From: Pseudolabrys sp.
GTDB taxonomy: Bacteria; Pseudomonadota; Alphaproteobacteria; Rhizobiales; Xanthobacteraceae
Reading direction: 5' to 3'
DNA: 64,000 nt
Assembly (NCBI GenBank): GCA_019689975.1
Contig: JADGGK010000005.1
Span: 1-64,000, forward strand
Numbering within the stretch: the stretch's first letter is position 1; each line of letters starts with the position of its first letter. The position numbers and the translations under genes were made by a program. Below are positions 9,955-17,983 of this stretch, piece after piece. The notes below the pieces were generated by a model. That model saw nothing but the letters and a program-made list of their open reading frames with translations, searched no databases and was not told the origin of the DNA.

Positions 9955-10824
9955 TCAGCTCTTCACGTTCGCCAACAGCCGCTGCGCCCGCAAGAGGTGC
10001 GGTCGATCGTACATCTTGCCATCGATGCCGACGGTCCCCGCGTTCGGCTGCGCCGCGAAGGCGGCGACGATCGCTTCGGCCTGCGCGATCTGGGCGGCGG
10101 TCGGCGTGAACACCTCGTTGATGATCGGGATCTGCGCCGGATGAATGGCGAGCCGTCCGGTGAAGCCGTCGCGGCGGGCGATCTCGGTGTCGCGCCGCAG
10201 CGCGTCGAGATTGCGGAAATCGACGTGAATGGTTTCGATTGCCGGAACACCCGCGGCGGCGGCGCCGAACAGACACAGGGCGCGGGCAATGCGGTACGGC
10301 TCGGTCAGCTTGCCGTCGCTGTCGCGATTGGCTTCGGCGCCGAGTTCGGCCGCCAGATCCTCCGGGCCCCAGGTGAGCCCGATCAGCCTGCGGCTGCAAT
10401 CGCGGAACGTGCCGGCGAGGAACAGGCCGGCGGCCGATTCGACCGACTGGGCGAGAATCTTGATGCCGCCGGGAGGCAGCCCCGCATCCGCCTCGCGCAG
10501 GCTGAGCTTGGTGTCGATCTTGGTGACCGAAGCGCCGCCTTCCGCCTTCGGGATCAGCACGGCGTCCGGCTGCGCCGGCACCACGGCGTCGAGATCGGCG
10601 TCCGTCAGTCCGGTATCGAGCCCGTTGACGCGCACCAGCAGCCGCGGGCGTCGTCCCATGGCGCGGGCGCGTTGAAGGAATGCGAGCGCGGCCTCGCGCG
10701 CATCCGCCTTGCGCTCGGGCGCGACCGAGTCTTCCAGGTCGAGAATGACGGCGTCGGCGCCGCTCGCGAGCGCCTTGTCGAGCTTGGCGCCGCCGTCGGC
10801 GGGAACGAAGAGAAGCGAACGCAT
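9955..10824 (-). CDS. CitE-like CoA-ester lyase (HpcH/HpaI family)
   Basis: A 289-residue TIM-barrel lyase of the malyl-CoA / citramalyl-CoA lyase (CitE, Mcl, Ccl) group. Visible signatures: RSLLFVPA at the N-terminus, DLEDSVAPERK with metal-binding acidic residues, RVNGLDT, and ILAQSVESAAGL with the catalytic or metal Glu, followed by RLIGLTWGPEDLAAELGA. The exact substrate cannot be read from the sequence. It overlaps the upstream MaoC-type hydratase gene by 3 nt (ATGA), so the two are probably co-translated and act on linked CoA-ester steps. Confidence 0.88.
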   Translation of the reverse strand: MRSLLFVPADGGAKLDKALASGADAVILDLEDSVAPERKADAREAALAFLQRARAMGRRPRLLVRVNGLDTGLTDADLDAVVPAQPDAVLIPKAEGGASVTKIDTKLSLREADAGLPPGGIKILAQSVESAAGLFLAGTFRDCSRRLIGLTWGPEDLAAELGAEANRDSDGKLTEPYRIARALCLFGAAAAGVPAIETIHVDFRNLDALRRDTEIARRDGFTGRLAIHPAQIPIINEVFTPTAAQIAQAEAIVAAFAAQPNAGTVGIDGKMYDRPHLLRAQRLLANVKS

Positions 10825-11312
10825 CAGCTTTGTTTAGGTCGCATCAGGATAAACGCGTTGCGACGGCATTCGGCGACCAGGGTTCCGTCCTGCTTGAACG
10901 CCTTGTGGTGGAACTCGACGATCCCGGCGCCCGGGCGCGATCTCGATTCCCGTTTGGAGACGACCGTCGTCTCGCAGTGGACCGTGTCTCCCTCGAACAG
11001 CGGGGCCGGAAACCTCACGTCGGTCATGCCGAGATTGGCGATGGTGGTGCCGACGGTCATGTCGGAGACCTGAATGCCGATCATCAGGCCCAGCGTGAAG
11101 AGCGAATTCATGAGCGGCTGACCCCACTCGGTCTCGGTCTCGCAGAAATGCCGGTCGATATGCAGCGGCTGCGGGTTCAGCGTCATATTGGAAAACAGGA
11201 TGTTGTCCATCTGCGTGACCGTGCGCGTATAGCGGTGCTGGTAGGTCTTGCCGACCTCGAAATCCTCGAAATACAGCCCGCCGCGCTTGTGGCGCTTGAT
11301 CGAATCCGTCAT
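10824..11312 (-). CDS. MaoC-family acyl-CoA hydratase
   Basis: A 162-residue single hot-dog-fold protein of the MaoC/(R)-specific enoyl-CoA hydratase family. The characteristic stretch is MTLNPQPLHIDRHF, containing the conserved Asn/His catalytic region, followed by MNSLFTLGLMIGIQVSD and the FPAPLFEGDTV strand. GGAGGA lies about 6 nt before the start. It is the first gene of a minus-strand pair with the CitE-like lyase. The pairing suggests a mesaconyl-, itaconyl- or related enoyl-CoA substrate, which is inference only. Confidence 0.85.
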   Translation of the reverse strand: MTDSIKRHKRGGLYFEDFEVGKTYQHRYTRTVTQMDNILFSNMTLNPQPLHIDRHFCETETEWGQPLMNSLFTLGLMIGIQVSDMTVGTTIANLGMTDVRFPAPLFEGDTVHCETTVVSKRESRSRPGAGIVEFHHKAFKQDGTLVAECRRNAFILMRPKQS

Positions 11313-11328
11313 CGCGTCCTCCGCCCCG

Positions 11329-11344
11329 TTAACGTCCCATTTAC
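11329..11344. promoter_or_regulatory. Possible CtrA box upstream of the transglycosylase gene
   Basis: TTAA-N7-TTTAC at 11329-11344 differs by one position from the alphaproteobacterial CtrA consensus TTAA-N7-TTAAC. It lies in the 183-bp divergent spacer between the MaoC gene and the SLT transglycosylase gene. A single match of this kind can occur by chance. Confidence 0.3.
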
Positions 11345-11495
11345 CATAATTGCCCAGGATCGACAGGTCCGCCGTCTGCGTCGCGTCGATTAGGACGAAA
11401 CCCCTTGGGCCGGCAAGGGTTCGTTTCTCAAAGCGCGTGATCCCGTCAATCGTTCGAGCGTGGCCGTTCGGGTTCATGCGCGGAGGCCCGTTGCG

Positions 11496-12428
11496 ATGTC
11501 TGTGGAATCGGTCGCCAACAGCGTGGCGTCGCAGATCGTGACCGCGATCAAGAGCGCCGCGCGCTCTACCGGCATCAGTTTCGAATACCTGCTGACCACC
11601 GCGCGCATCGAATCCAATCTCGATCCGGCGGCCAAGGCGGCAAGCTCCACGGCCAAGGGTCTTTATCAGTTCATCGAGCAGACTTGGCTTGCCACCATCA
11701 AGCAGGCCGGCCCCGCGCTCGGGCTCGGCGACTACGCCGATTCCATCACGCGTACCGCGGACGGACGTTATGTCGTCACCGACCGGACGACGCGCGACGC
11801 CATCATGCAGCTGCGCGACGACCCTGCCACGAGTTCGATGATGGCGGCCGCGCTTGCCCGCGCCAATGCCGCGCAGCTCGCCGCCGCCATCGGCCGCACG
11901 CCGAGCGAAAGCGAACTGTATATCGCCCATTTCCTCGGGGTGGAGGGAGCCGCCAAGCTGATCGGCGCCGCCGAGACCGCGCCGAATGCCAGTGCCGCGG
12001 CGCTATTCCCCCAGGCGGCGGCCGCCAACAAGAGCATTTTCTACGACGCGAACGGGCATGCGCGCAGCGTCGGCGAGGTATATGGCAGGATCGCCGCCCG
12101 GTTCGCGGCCGCGCGCGCGGCCGCGCTCGATCCGGCGCCGAGCGGCGCGCTCCCGGTCAAGGACGCAACCGCGGCCCCCGGCATCGCCCCGGATACCGCG
12201 GGCGTCACGCAGGTCCTGGCGCTCGCCGGCGGCGCGCCGTTGCCGCGGCCGCCGAGGGTCCAGTCCATGTTCACCGATCCCGCGCGCGGGGCGGTCGCGC
12301 GCGCGGTTGCCGTGCTGTGGACGCGCGGTGACGGACCGCCCGTCGACCCGGCGACCACGGGCGGGCACTTCGATCTATTCACCGATGCGCCGCGTGATCC
12401 GCGGGGTCCCTTTCCCGGCAAGGTGTGA
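11496..12428 (+). CDS. SLT-domain lytic transglycosylase
   Basis: A 310-residue protein with an N-terminal SLT (lysozyme-like) domain that would cleave peptidoglycan glycan strands. The catalytic Glu is in TTARIESNLDP, followed by STAKGLYQFIEQTWL, the normal SLT signature. The rest (about 200-310) is Ala/Pro-rich and variable. No obvious signal peptide is visible, as in several rhizobial homologues associated with flagellar or secretion assembly. The ATG at 11496 follows a GGAGG about 10 nt upstream; the ORF start at 11460 lacks such a site. A CtrA-like box upstream and the DUF2336 neighbour fit a cell-cycle or motility context (inference). Confidence 0.82.
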   Translation: MSVESVANSVASQIVTAIKSAARSTGISFEYLLTTARIESNLDPAAKAASSTAKGLYQFIEQTWLATIKQAGPALGLGDYADSITRTADGRYVVTDRTTRDAIMQLRDDPATSSMMAAALARANAAQLAAAIGRTPSESELYIAHFLGVEGAAKLIGAAETAPNASAAALFPQAAAANKSIFYDANGHARSVGEVYGRIAARFAAARAAALDPAPSGALPVKDATAAPGIAPDTAGVTQVLALAGGAPLPRPPRVQSMFTDPARGAVARAVAVLWTRGDGPPVDPATTGGHFDLFTDAPRDPRGPFPGKV

Positions 12429-12443
12429 GCGCGCCAATGCGGT

Positions 12444-12482
12444 TAATCGCCGGTTACCCTTTATGGTGAACCGTTTGTTAAG
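12444..12482. promoter_or_regulatory. Pair of possible CtrA boxes upstream of the DUF2336 gene
   Basis: Two near-consensus CtrA sites lie within 40 bp: TTAA-N7-TTACC on the plus strand (12444-12459) and TTAA-N7-TTCAC on the minus strand (12467-12482). Each differs from TTAA-N7-TTAAC at one core position. The closely spaced pair about 60 bp before the start codon makes chance less likely than for a lone site, but no binding data exist here. Confidence 0.35.
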
Positions 12483-12538
12483 GCTCCCCGCCTAGGCTCG
12501 ATGCCGGTGAAGAAGGTTCATCGGGCGACGCGGGTGGC

Positions 12539-13738
12539 ATGATCGTCCGCCAGTTTCTGCAATGGATCCGTAACGCCGTGCCGGGCGACCGCGCGGAGGC
12601 AACCGCCGCGCTGGCGCGCGCCTATCTCTATTCGGACCTATCGGTCGATGATCGCGCGGCGGCGGAGGGCGCCATGATCATGTTGCTCGACGATCCTTCG
12701 CCGCTGGTGCGGCGCGCGCTCGCGGAGGCGCTTGCCTCGGCCGAGGAGGCGCCGCGCGTGGTCGTGCATGCGCTGGCCGGCGAACAGCCCTATGTCGCGT
12801 TGCCGGTGCTCGAGCGGTCGCCGTTGCTGGGCGAAGCCGATCTCGTCGATCTCGTGGCGACCGCACGTGCCGAGGCGCAGGCCGCAATCGCCCGCCGCGC
12901 ACCGCTGCCGCGCACCGTCGCCGCCGCGCTTGCCGAGGTGGGTTCGGCGCAGGCCTGCCTCGCGCTGCTGGAAAACCCCGATGCCGACATCGCTTCCTTC
13001 TCTATCGATCGCATCGTCGATCGATTCGGCCATCTCGCGTCGATCCGCGAGACGCTGCTGGCGCGCCCCGACCTGCCGACGGCGACGCGGCAGACGCTGC
13101 TCTCGAAACTGTCGCAGGCACTTGCCGGCTTCGTCGTCTCGCGGCAATGGCTCGAACCGGCGCAAGCCGAGCACGCCGCGCGCGAAGCCTGCGAGAAAGC
13201 CACCATCGCCCTGGCAGCCGAGACTCCCGGCGAGGAGTTGGGAGAGCTGGTGGCGCATCTGCGCCGTTCGGGGCAACTCACCGCCGCCGTGATCCTGCGC
13301 GCATTGCTGTCCGGCAATGTCGCGGTGTTCGAGGAGGCACTGGCGGAATTGTCGGGCCTGCCGGTGGATCGGGTCGTCGGGTTCATTCATGACCGGTCGC
13401 TCGCCGCCTTCCGCGCGCTTTACGAAAAGGCCGGTCTGCCCCGTACCGCGTTTCCAGCCTTCCGCGCCGCCGTCACCGCGATGCGCGAGGGCGCGCTGCT
13501 CGGGGAACCCGGAAACGCCGCCCGCCTGCGGCGCGGCATGGTCGAGCGCGTGCTTGCCGCCTGCGCGGCCGAGCAGGATGGCGCCGCCGCACCATTGCTC
13601 GCGCTGCTGCGGCGTTTCGCGGTGGAGGCGGCCCGCGACGAAGCGCGATCGTTCTGCGAGGATTTGATTGCGCCCGACGCCTTGCCGCAGCCTCATGCGA
13701 TCGGACCGATGACGATCGACGCACGCTTGGTGGCGTAA
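12539..13738 (+). CDS. DUF2336 domain protein
   Basis: A 399-residue, Ala/Leu-rich, all-helical protein with HEAT-like repeats. The N-terminal half (RAAAEGAMIMLLDDPSPLVR, then ALAEALASAEEAP) matches the DUF2336 family found almost only in alphaproteobacteria, frequently near motility, chemotaxis or cell-cycle genes. No enzymatic motif or membrane segment is seen, so it is probably cytosolic. It follows the transglycosylase after 110 bp containing CtrA-like boxes and is convergent with the Hpt/response-regulator pair. The molecular role is unknown. Confidence 0.75.
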   Translation: MIVRQFLQWIRNAVPGDRAEATAALARAYLYSDLSVDDRAAAEGAMIMLLDDPSPLVRRALAEALASAEEAPRVVVHALAGEQPYVALPVLERSPLLGEADLVDLVATARAEAQAAIARRAPLPRTVAAALAEVGSAQACLALLENPDADIASFSIDRIVDRFGHLASIRETLLARPDLPTATRQTLLSKLSQALAGFVVSRQWLEPAQAEHAAREACEKATIALAAETPGEELGELVAHLRRSGQLTAAVILRALLSGNVAVFEEALAELSGLPVDRVVGFIHDRSLAAFRALYEKAGLPRTAFPAFRAAVTAMREGALLGEPGNAARLRRGMVERVLAACAAEQDGAAAPLLALLRRFAVEAARDEARSFCEDLIAPDALPQPHAIGPMTIDARLVA

Positions 13739-13764
13739 AGCGAAGTCCGCGGGCGCGGGGCGTT

Positions 13765-14346
13765 CTATGATTCGGGAACGAGCGTCGGCGCCTTGATGCG
13801 CGCGATGACCTCATCGCGACCGCGGTTTTCACGCAGCAGGAAGTCGTCGGTGACCTCGCGCAGTCGGTCGGTCAGCCTGTCCGCGAGCGCCGCCGCGTCG
13901 GCGCGCGCATACTCGCGGTAGATCGCACGTATCGCGTCCACATGCTGGTCGACGAGCCGCAACGGTATTCGCGTCACGCTCGGCGTGAGCTCGATCAGGC
14001 GGCAGAGGCTTTCGGCGACCGCAGCCAGGGCCGGAAATCCGAATGTGGCGGCTTCTCCCTTGATGTCATGGGCAGCGCGGAACAGGGTCTGCACGCGAGT
14101 CGCGTTCAATCCGTGCGCGATTAGGGCGCGTCGGGCGCCGTCCAGTCGCTTGCACTCTTCGTCCATCCAGGCGGCGAATTGATCCGACAAGGCCGCGAGA
14201 GCCTTCTCCGCGCGCGCGACGGGATCCTCCTCGCCGCTCGCCGCGGGCCGCGCGGCGATCGCCTTGCGCAGCCGGTTCTCCGGCATGATCACCTCGTGAT
14301 CGTGGTAGGTGGCAATGGCTGCCGTGTTCTTGCGGCGGCGGGCCAT
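13765..14346 (-). CDS. Hpt-domain phosphotransfer protein
   Basis: A 193-residue helical protein carrying a histidine phosphotransfer motif, FRAAHDIKGEAATFGFP (phospho-acceptor His at about residue 93). The N-terminal 40 residues are basic and variable; the C-terminal part is a charged helix region. It starts 16 nt after the stop of the CheY-like regulator gene, so the two form an operon and probably a phosphorelay; no sensor kinase is encoded in the window. The ORF from 14598 is an extension into the upstream gene and is rejected. Confidence 0.82.
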   Translation of the reverse strand: MARRRKNTAAIATYHDHEVIMPENRLRKAIAARPAASGEEDPVARAEKALAALSDQFAAWMDEECKRLDGARRALIAHGLNATRVQTLFRAAHDIKGEAATFGFPALAAVAESLCRLIELTPSVTRIPLRLVDQHVDAIRAIYREYARADAAALADRLTDRLREVTDDFLLRENRGRDEVIARIKAPTLVPES

Positions 14347-14362
14347 GGCAGGACATTCCCGT

Positions 14363-14908
14363 TCAGCCGGGGGCGCGCGCTTTCTCGAGCAGCGGCGCCT
14401 GCCGAATGACGTCGGCCTTGCCGCCCTTGCGACGCTCCGGCCCGACATAGTTGGAGCTGACATTGCGGCGGCGATCGGGGCCGAAATAGGTTTTGGTCTT
14501 GATGAAAGGCCGCGGGTTGGCGACCACGTTGACGATACGCTGGTAGAGGGCCTTGGCCGAAATCGGCTTGGCGAGGAATTCGGTGACCCCGGCATCACGC
14601 GCGGCGAGCACGCGCTTCTTTTCGGAGTGGCCGGTCAGCATGATGATCGCGACATAGGGGTTCGCATTGGCGCCGGGCTGCCGGATCATATGGGTCAGTT
14701 CGAGCCCGTCGAAGATCGGCATCGCCCAATCGGTAATGACGATGTCGGGGACGTAATGGGTGAAGGCTTCGAGCCCCGAGGCGCCATCCTCGGCTTCGTA
14801 GACCTCGCGCGCGCCGAAGCCGTGCAGCAACGTGCGCACGATGCGGCGCATATGGGCGTTGTCGTCGATGACGAGGAAGCGCAGCCGATTGAAGTCGATT
14901 CGAACCAT
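14363..14908 (-). CDS. CheY-like response regulator
   Basis: A 181-residue receiver-domain protein. The receiver (about 8-125) has the acidic pocket VIDDN, phospho-acceptor Asp in IVITDWAMP, the conserved Thr in IIMLTGH and the Lys in FLAKPIS. The C-terminal 50 residues (PFIKTKTYFGPDRRR, YVGPERR) are a short basic tail typical of a rhizobial regulator family without a DNA-binding domain, so output is probably by protein interaction or phosphotransfer with the adjacent Hpt protein. ATG at 14908 begins directly at the receiver fold; the ORF start at 14935 adds nothing conserved. Confidence 0.88.
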   Translation of the reverse strand: MVRIDFNRLRFLVIDDNAHMRRIVRTLLHGFGAREVYEAEDGASGLEAFTHYVPDIVITDWAMPIFDGLELTHMIRQPGANANPYVAIIMLTGHSEKKRVLAARDAGVTEFLAKPISAKALYQRIVNVVANPRPFIKTKTYFGPDRRRNVSSNYVGPERRKGGKADVIRQAPLLEKARAPG

Positions 14909-15064
14909 GCCGCTCCACCGCAGCCGCCGGGACAACCTTTGGTTCGATCATCGAGGCTAGCGGTGCGCTATTAAGGAAGAGTTTAGGATAGGGCCTTGCC
15001 GTCCGCGGCCGTTTGACGTCAAAGACGCGCCGCGCGGGGCGGGGCAGAGGAGGAGGGGATCATC

Positions 15065-15907
15065 ATGAAGACCATCCTGATTCCGACCGAGGATCACGAC
15101 GCCATGCCGGCCGTGCTGGCGGCAGGGCTTGCCGTCGCGCGGATGTTCGACAGCTACATCGAGGGCGTTGCCGTGCGTCCTTCCGCGGGGACCTATGTCA
15201 CGGTCGAACCGGTCTCGAGCCTCGCCATTTCCGGTGCCTATGACGCGGATGCCGCGCGCAACGCGCAGACCCTGTTCCAGTCCTTCATGCAGGCCAACGG
15301 CGTGCCGTCCGCGTCAGGTGAGACGGCGGCCCTGTCCTGTAGCTGGCCCTTGCCGGAGGTCGTCGACGATTCCTTCATCGGCAATCACGGGCGCGTCTTC
15401 GACCTGATCGTGCTCGGGCGCCCGGGACGGGCGCCGGAAAATCCGCGCATGCCGCCGCTTGAGGCCGCGCTGTTCGAGAGCGGCAGGCCCGTATTGATCG
15501 TGCCGGCGCAGGCGTCGCCCAGGCCGGGAGCGGGATTGGGCAGGAACGTGCTCGTGGCCTGGAATGGCAGCACCGAACAGGCGCGCACCAATTCCTTCGC
15601 CTTGCCGTTGCTGCAGCGGGCCGAGCAGGTCACGGTGCTGACGGTCGAAGGCGGCACCGAGTCGGGTCCCTCGGGCGAGGCGGCCGCACGTCACCTGCGC
15701 AGGAACGGGGTCAAGGCCGCGGCCCTGACCGTTGCGCCGGGAGGGCGCTCGGCGGGCGAAGTGATTCTCGAACAGGCCACGGCGCGCGGCTGCGACCTGT
15801 TGGTCAAATGCGCCTATACGCAAAGCCGTCTGCGCCAGATGATCTTCGGCGGAGCCACCCGCCATATTCTCGCCAACGCCACGCTGCCCGTGTTCATGGC
15901 GCATTGA
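15065..15907 (+). CDS. Universal stress protein, tandem UspA domains
   Basis: A 280-residue protein with two Usp-like halves. The first begins MKTILIPTEDHDAMPAV; the second begins RNVLVAWNGSTEQ near residue 160 and ends with the nucleotide-binding-type segment MIFGGATRHILANATLPVFMAH (G-2x-G-9x-G-S/T-like). Such proteins bind ATP or act as dimeric stress factors; the exact role is not readable. GGAGGGG precedes the ATG. An MFS transporter gene follows after 20 bp in what looks like one operon. Confidence 0.88.
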   Translation: MKTILIPTEDHDAMPAVLAAGLAVARMFDSYIEGVAVRPSAGTYVTVEPVSSLAISGAYDADAARNAQTLFQSFMQANGVPSASGETAALSCSWPLPEVVDDSFIGNHGRVFDLIVLGRPGRAPENPRMPPLEAALFESGRPVLIVPAQASPRPGAGLGRNVLVAWNGSTEQARTNSFALPLLQRAEQVTVLTVEGGTESGPSGEAAARHLRRNGVKAAALTVAPGGRSAGEVILEQATARGCDLLVKCAYTQSRLRQMIFGGATRHILANATLPVFMAH

Positions 15908-15927
15908 ACCGCACGCGATCACCGATC

Positions 15928-17418
15928 ATGCACGGTCCCGACCAGGAACAAAACCCCGTCACGCGGCAGGCCGGATTTCTCACCTTATTCCCGTCGGTGA
16001 TGCTGCCGATGTTTCTGGCGGTCGTGGACCAGACCATCGTCGCCACGGCCTTGCCCACGATTGCGGCGGCGACGGGAGAGGTGCAGCGGGCGTCGTGGAT
16101 CGTCGTCGCCTATCTCGTGGCCTCGACCATCGCGGCGCCGATCTACGGCCGCCTCGGCGACACCTTCGGCCGACGCCGATTGATGTTCGTGGCGCTCGGC
16201 GTATTCATCGTCGCGTCGGTGGCCTGCGCGTTGTCGCCGACGGTCGAGCTGCTGACCTTGGCGCGCGTGCTGCAGGGTCTCGGCGGCGGGGGACTGATGA
16301 CCTTGTCGCAGGCGCTCATCGGCGAAGCGATCCCGCCGCGCGAGCGCGCCCGTTATCAGGGCTATCTGGCGACGGTGGCCATGACCGCCAATTCGTTTGG
16401 GCCGGTGGCCGGCGGCTATCTTACGGAGCATTTCGGCTGGCCGTCGATCTTTCTCATCAACGTGCCCATCGGACTGGGCGCGGTCGCGCTGGTCTCGCGC
16501 ATGCCTGTCGTCCGGCCGAGCGAGCCGCGCGCCTGGCGCGCCGATCCCGGCGGGCTGGTGCTGTTCGCCATTTTCGTCGCCACCACGCTTTTTGCGCTCG
16601 AGCAGGCACAACGCGCGCACCTCGCCGCGCTGCCGCTTGCGGGAATGTTGATGGCCGTGGGATTGATTGCGCTCGTTCTGCTGGTGCGTCACGAGAACCG
16701 CGCGGCCTCTCCGCTCATCCCGCTCGGCCTGCTGCGCATGCCCGCGATCTGGCGGAGCGATGCCATGGCCGCTTTCCATGGCGCGGCATTGGTTTCGCTG
16801 ATCACTTTTCTTCCGGTGTATCTCGAGGTGGTGCGCGGCGTCTCCCCGTCGCAGACGGGACTGCTGTTGGTGCCGCTCACGCTCGGCATCGGCACCGGCT
16901 CGCTGCTCACGGGACGCCTGGTGCACAGGACCGGCCTCACGGCCGCGTTTCCCGTGACGGGGCTTGCGCTCGTGACCTTCAATCTCCTGGCGCTCGCGCT
17001 GTGGGCGCCGGCCCTCGGCAACGTCGTATTCGGCGCGCTGTTGTTGTGGAACGGGCTGTTCATGGGCACGGTGATGGGCGTGGTGCAGGTGACGGTGCAG
17101 AGCGCCGCCGGGCCGCGTCGGTTGGGCGAGGCCGCCGCGTCGGTCCAGTTCTCCCGTTCGATCGGCGCCGCCTTCGGCACGGCGCTGGTGGGAACGCTGC
17201 TTTTCGCGCTGCTCGCGCTCAGAAATCCCGAAGCCGCACGCGTGTTCGCGGCCATGGTCGAGAACGCGGGCAATGCGATGGACGGCTTGAGCGCGGCGCA
17301 GCGGCTCGCGGTTCAGGCCGATATCACCGAAGCCTTCCGCGCCGCCTTTCTTTTGATCGCCGGTTTTACCACCGCGGGTTTCTTCCTCGCGCTCACGCAT
17401 CCGATCCGGCGGATCTAA
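15928..17418 (+). CDS. MFS multidrug exporter, DHA2 type
   Basis: A 496-residue inner-membrane transporter with about 14 predicted hydrophobic segments, the size of the DHA2 (EmrB-like) drug:H+ antiporter group. It shows DHA signatures: the LAVVDQTIVATALPTI segment in helix 1, motif A as GRLGDTFGRRRLM, and motif C-like FGPVAGGYL in helix 5. No adaptor (EmrA/HlyD) gene is adjacent, so it may act alone. The ATG at 15928 follows the universal stress gene by 20 bp, suggesting co-expression. The substrate is unknown. Confidence 0.88.
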   Translation: MHGPDQEQNPVTRQAGFLTLFPSVMLPMFLAVVDQTIVATALPTIAAATGEVQRASWIVVAYLVASTIAAPIYGRLGDTFGRRRLMFVALGVFIVASVACALSPTVELLTLARVLQGLGGGGLMTLSQALIGEAIPPRERARYQGYLATVAMTANSFGPVAGGYLTEHFGWPSIFLINVPIGLGAVALVSRMPVVRPSEPRAWRADPGGLVLFAIFVATTLFALEQAQRAHLAALPLAGMLMAVGLIALVLLVRHENRAASPLIPLGLLRMPAIWRSDAMAAFHGAALVSLITFLPVYLEVVRGVSPSQTGLLLVPLTLGIGTGSLLTGRLVHRTGLTAAFPVTGLALVTFNLLALALWAPALGNVVFGALLLWNGLFMGTVMGVVQVTVQSAAGPRRLGEAAASVQFSRSIGAAFGTALVGTLLFALLALRNPEAARVFAAMVENAGNAMDGLSAAQRLAVQADITEAFRAAFLLIAGFTTAGFFLALTHPIRRI

Positions 17419-17439
17419 CGCCGGTCCCGACCGCATCGA

Positions 17440-17605
17440 AGCGGCACCGTGATGGCAAAAAGCCGGTCTCGATCGCTTCGCCCCCGCTGTCGCTCGGGCT
17501 GGCAATGACCGGGTGGATCGTCGGGCCCGCAGTGACCGGACCCATGCCGCGCCCGCAATGCCGCGCCCGCAATGAGCGGACAATGCGGCCTCCGCGATGA
17601 CGGGC
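17440..17605. repeat. Degenerate dispersed repeat arm with short internal direct repeats
   Basis: GATCGCTTCGCCCCCGCTG followed by GCTCGGGCTGGCAATGAC resembles the right arm of the same Bradyrhizobium-type palindromic repeat seen at the left edge of the window. Downstream, TGCCGCGCCCGCAATG occurs in tandem, and further -CAATG- units follow up to about 17605. The left arm is not recognisable, so this is probably a decayed copy. No coding sequence is supported in 17419-17662. Confidence 0.55.
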
Positions 17606-17662
17606 CAATGCGGGCGCGGGCCAGGACCGCAGCGATCCGGTCCGGCAGAACGCGGCTCGATC

Positions 17663-17902
17663 CTACCGCCTGAACCGGCAGGCGAAGGCGATATAGTCGC
17701 CGTATTGCCGATGCACGCTGGTGAGGCGTGCATATTTGTGATAGCGCGCGCAATGGCTCGCGGCCCAGTCGCGGGCCATCGCCTGGTTCTCGGGCGACCA
17801 GGAGATGATGCCGCCGGTGTCGTTGCCGGTGAGGCCGGCTCGGGGGCCGGCGCAGGCCGCGAGCGCAACGGGCAGGACGGCGAAAAGGAGCTTGCGGATC
17901 AT
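17663..17902 (-). CDS. Small lipoprotein of unknown function
   Basis: A 79-residue product beginning MIRKLLFAVLPVALAACAG, with a signal peptide and lipobox LAAC, so it is probably a lipid-anchored envelope protein. The mature part contains two Cys (SHCARY and FACRFRR) that could form a disulfide. The upstream in-frame ATG at 17932 precedes the signal peptide and is less likely. It lies downstream of nadK on the same strand. I do not recognise the family function. Confidence 0.7.
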   Translation of the reverse strand: MIRKLLFAVLPVALAACAGPRAGLTGNDTGGIISWSPENQAMARDWAASHCARYHKYARLTSVHRQYGDYIAFACRFRR

Positions 17903-17983
17903 CGACCGAATCTCGACGCCTGTCCGCTGCATAGCATTCCCGCCCGTTCCCGACCAGCGGCCCGCGCGTGCGGCGCGGCAGGT

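Noticed and set aside
14936-15064. Possible CtrA box in the spacer between the response regulator and the universal stress gene
   Set aside because: TTAA half site occurs but no second half at the right spacing was found.
15985-17868. 627-aa minus-strand frame across the MFS gene
   Set aside because: Extremely Arg/Gln/His-rich shadow of a membrane protein gene on the plus strand.
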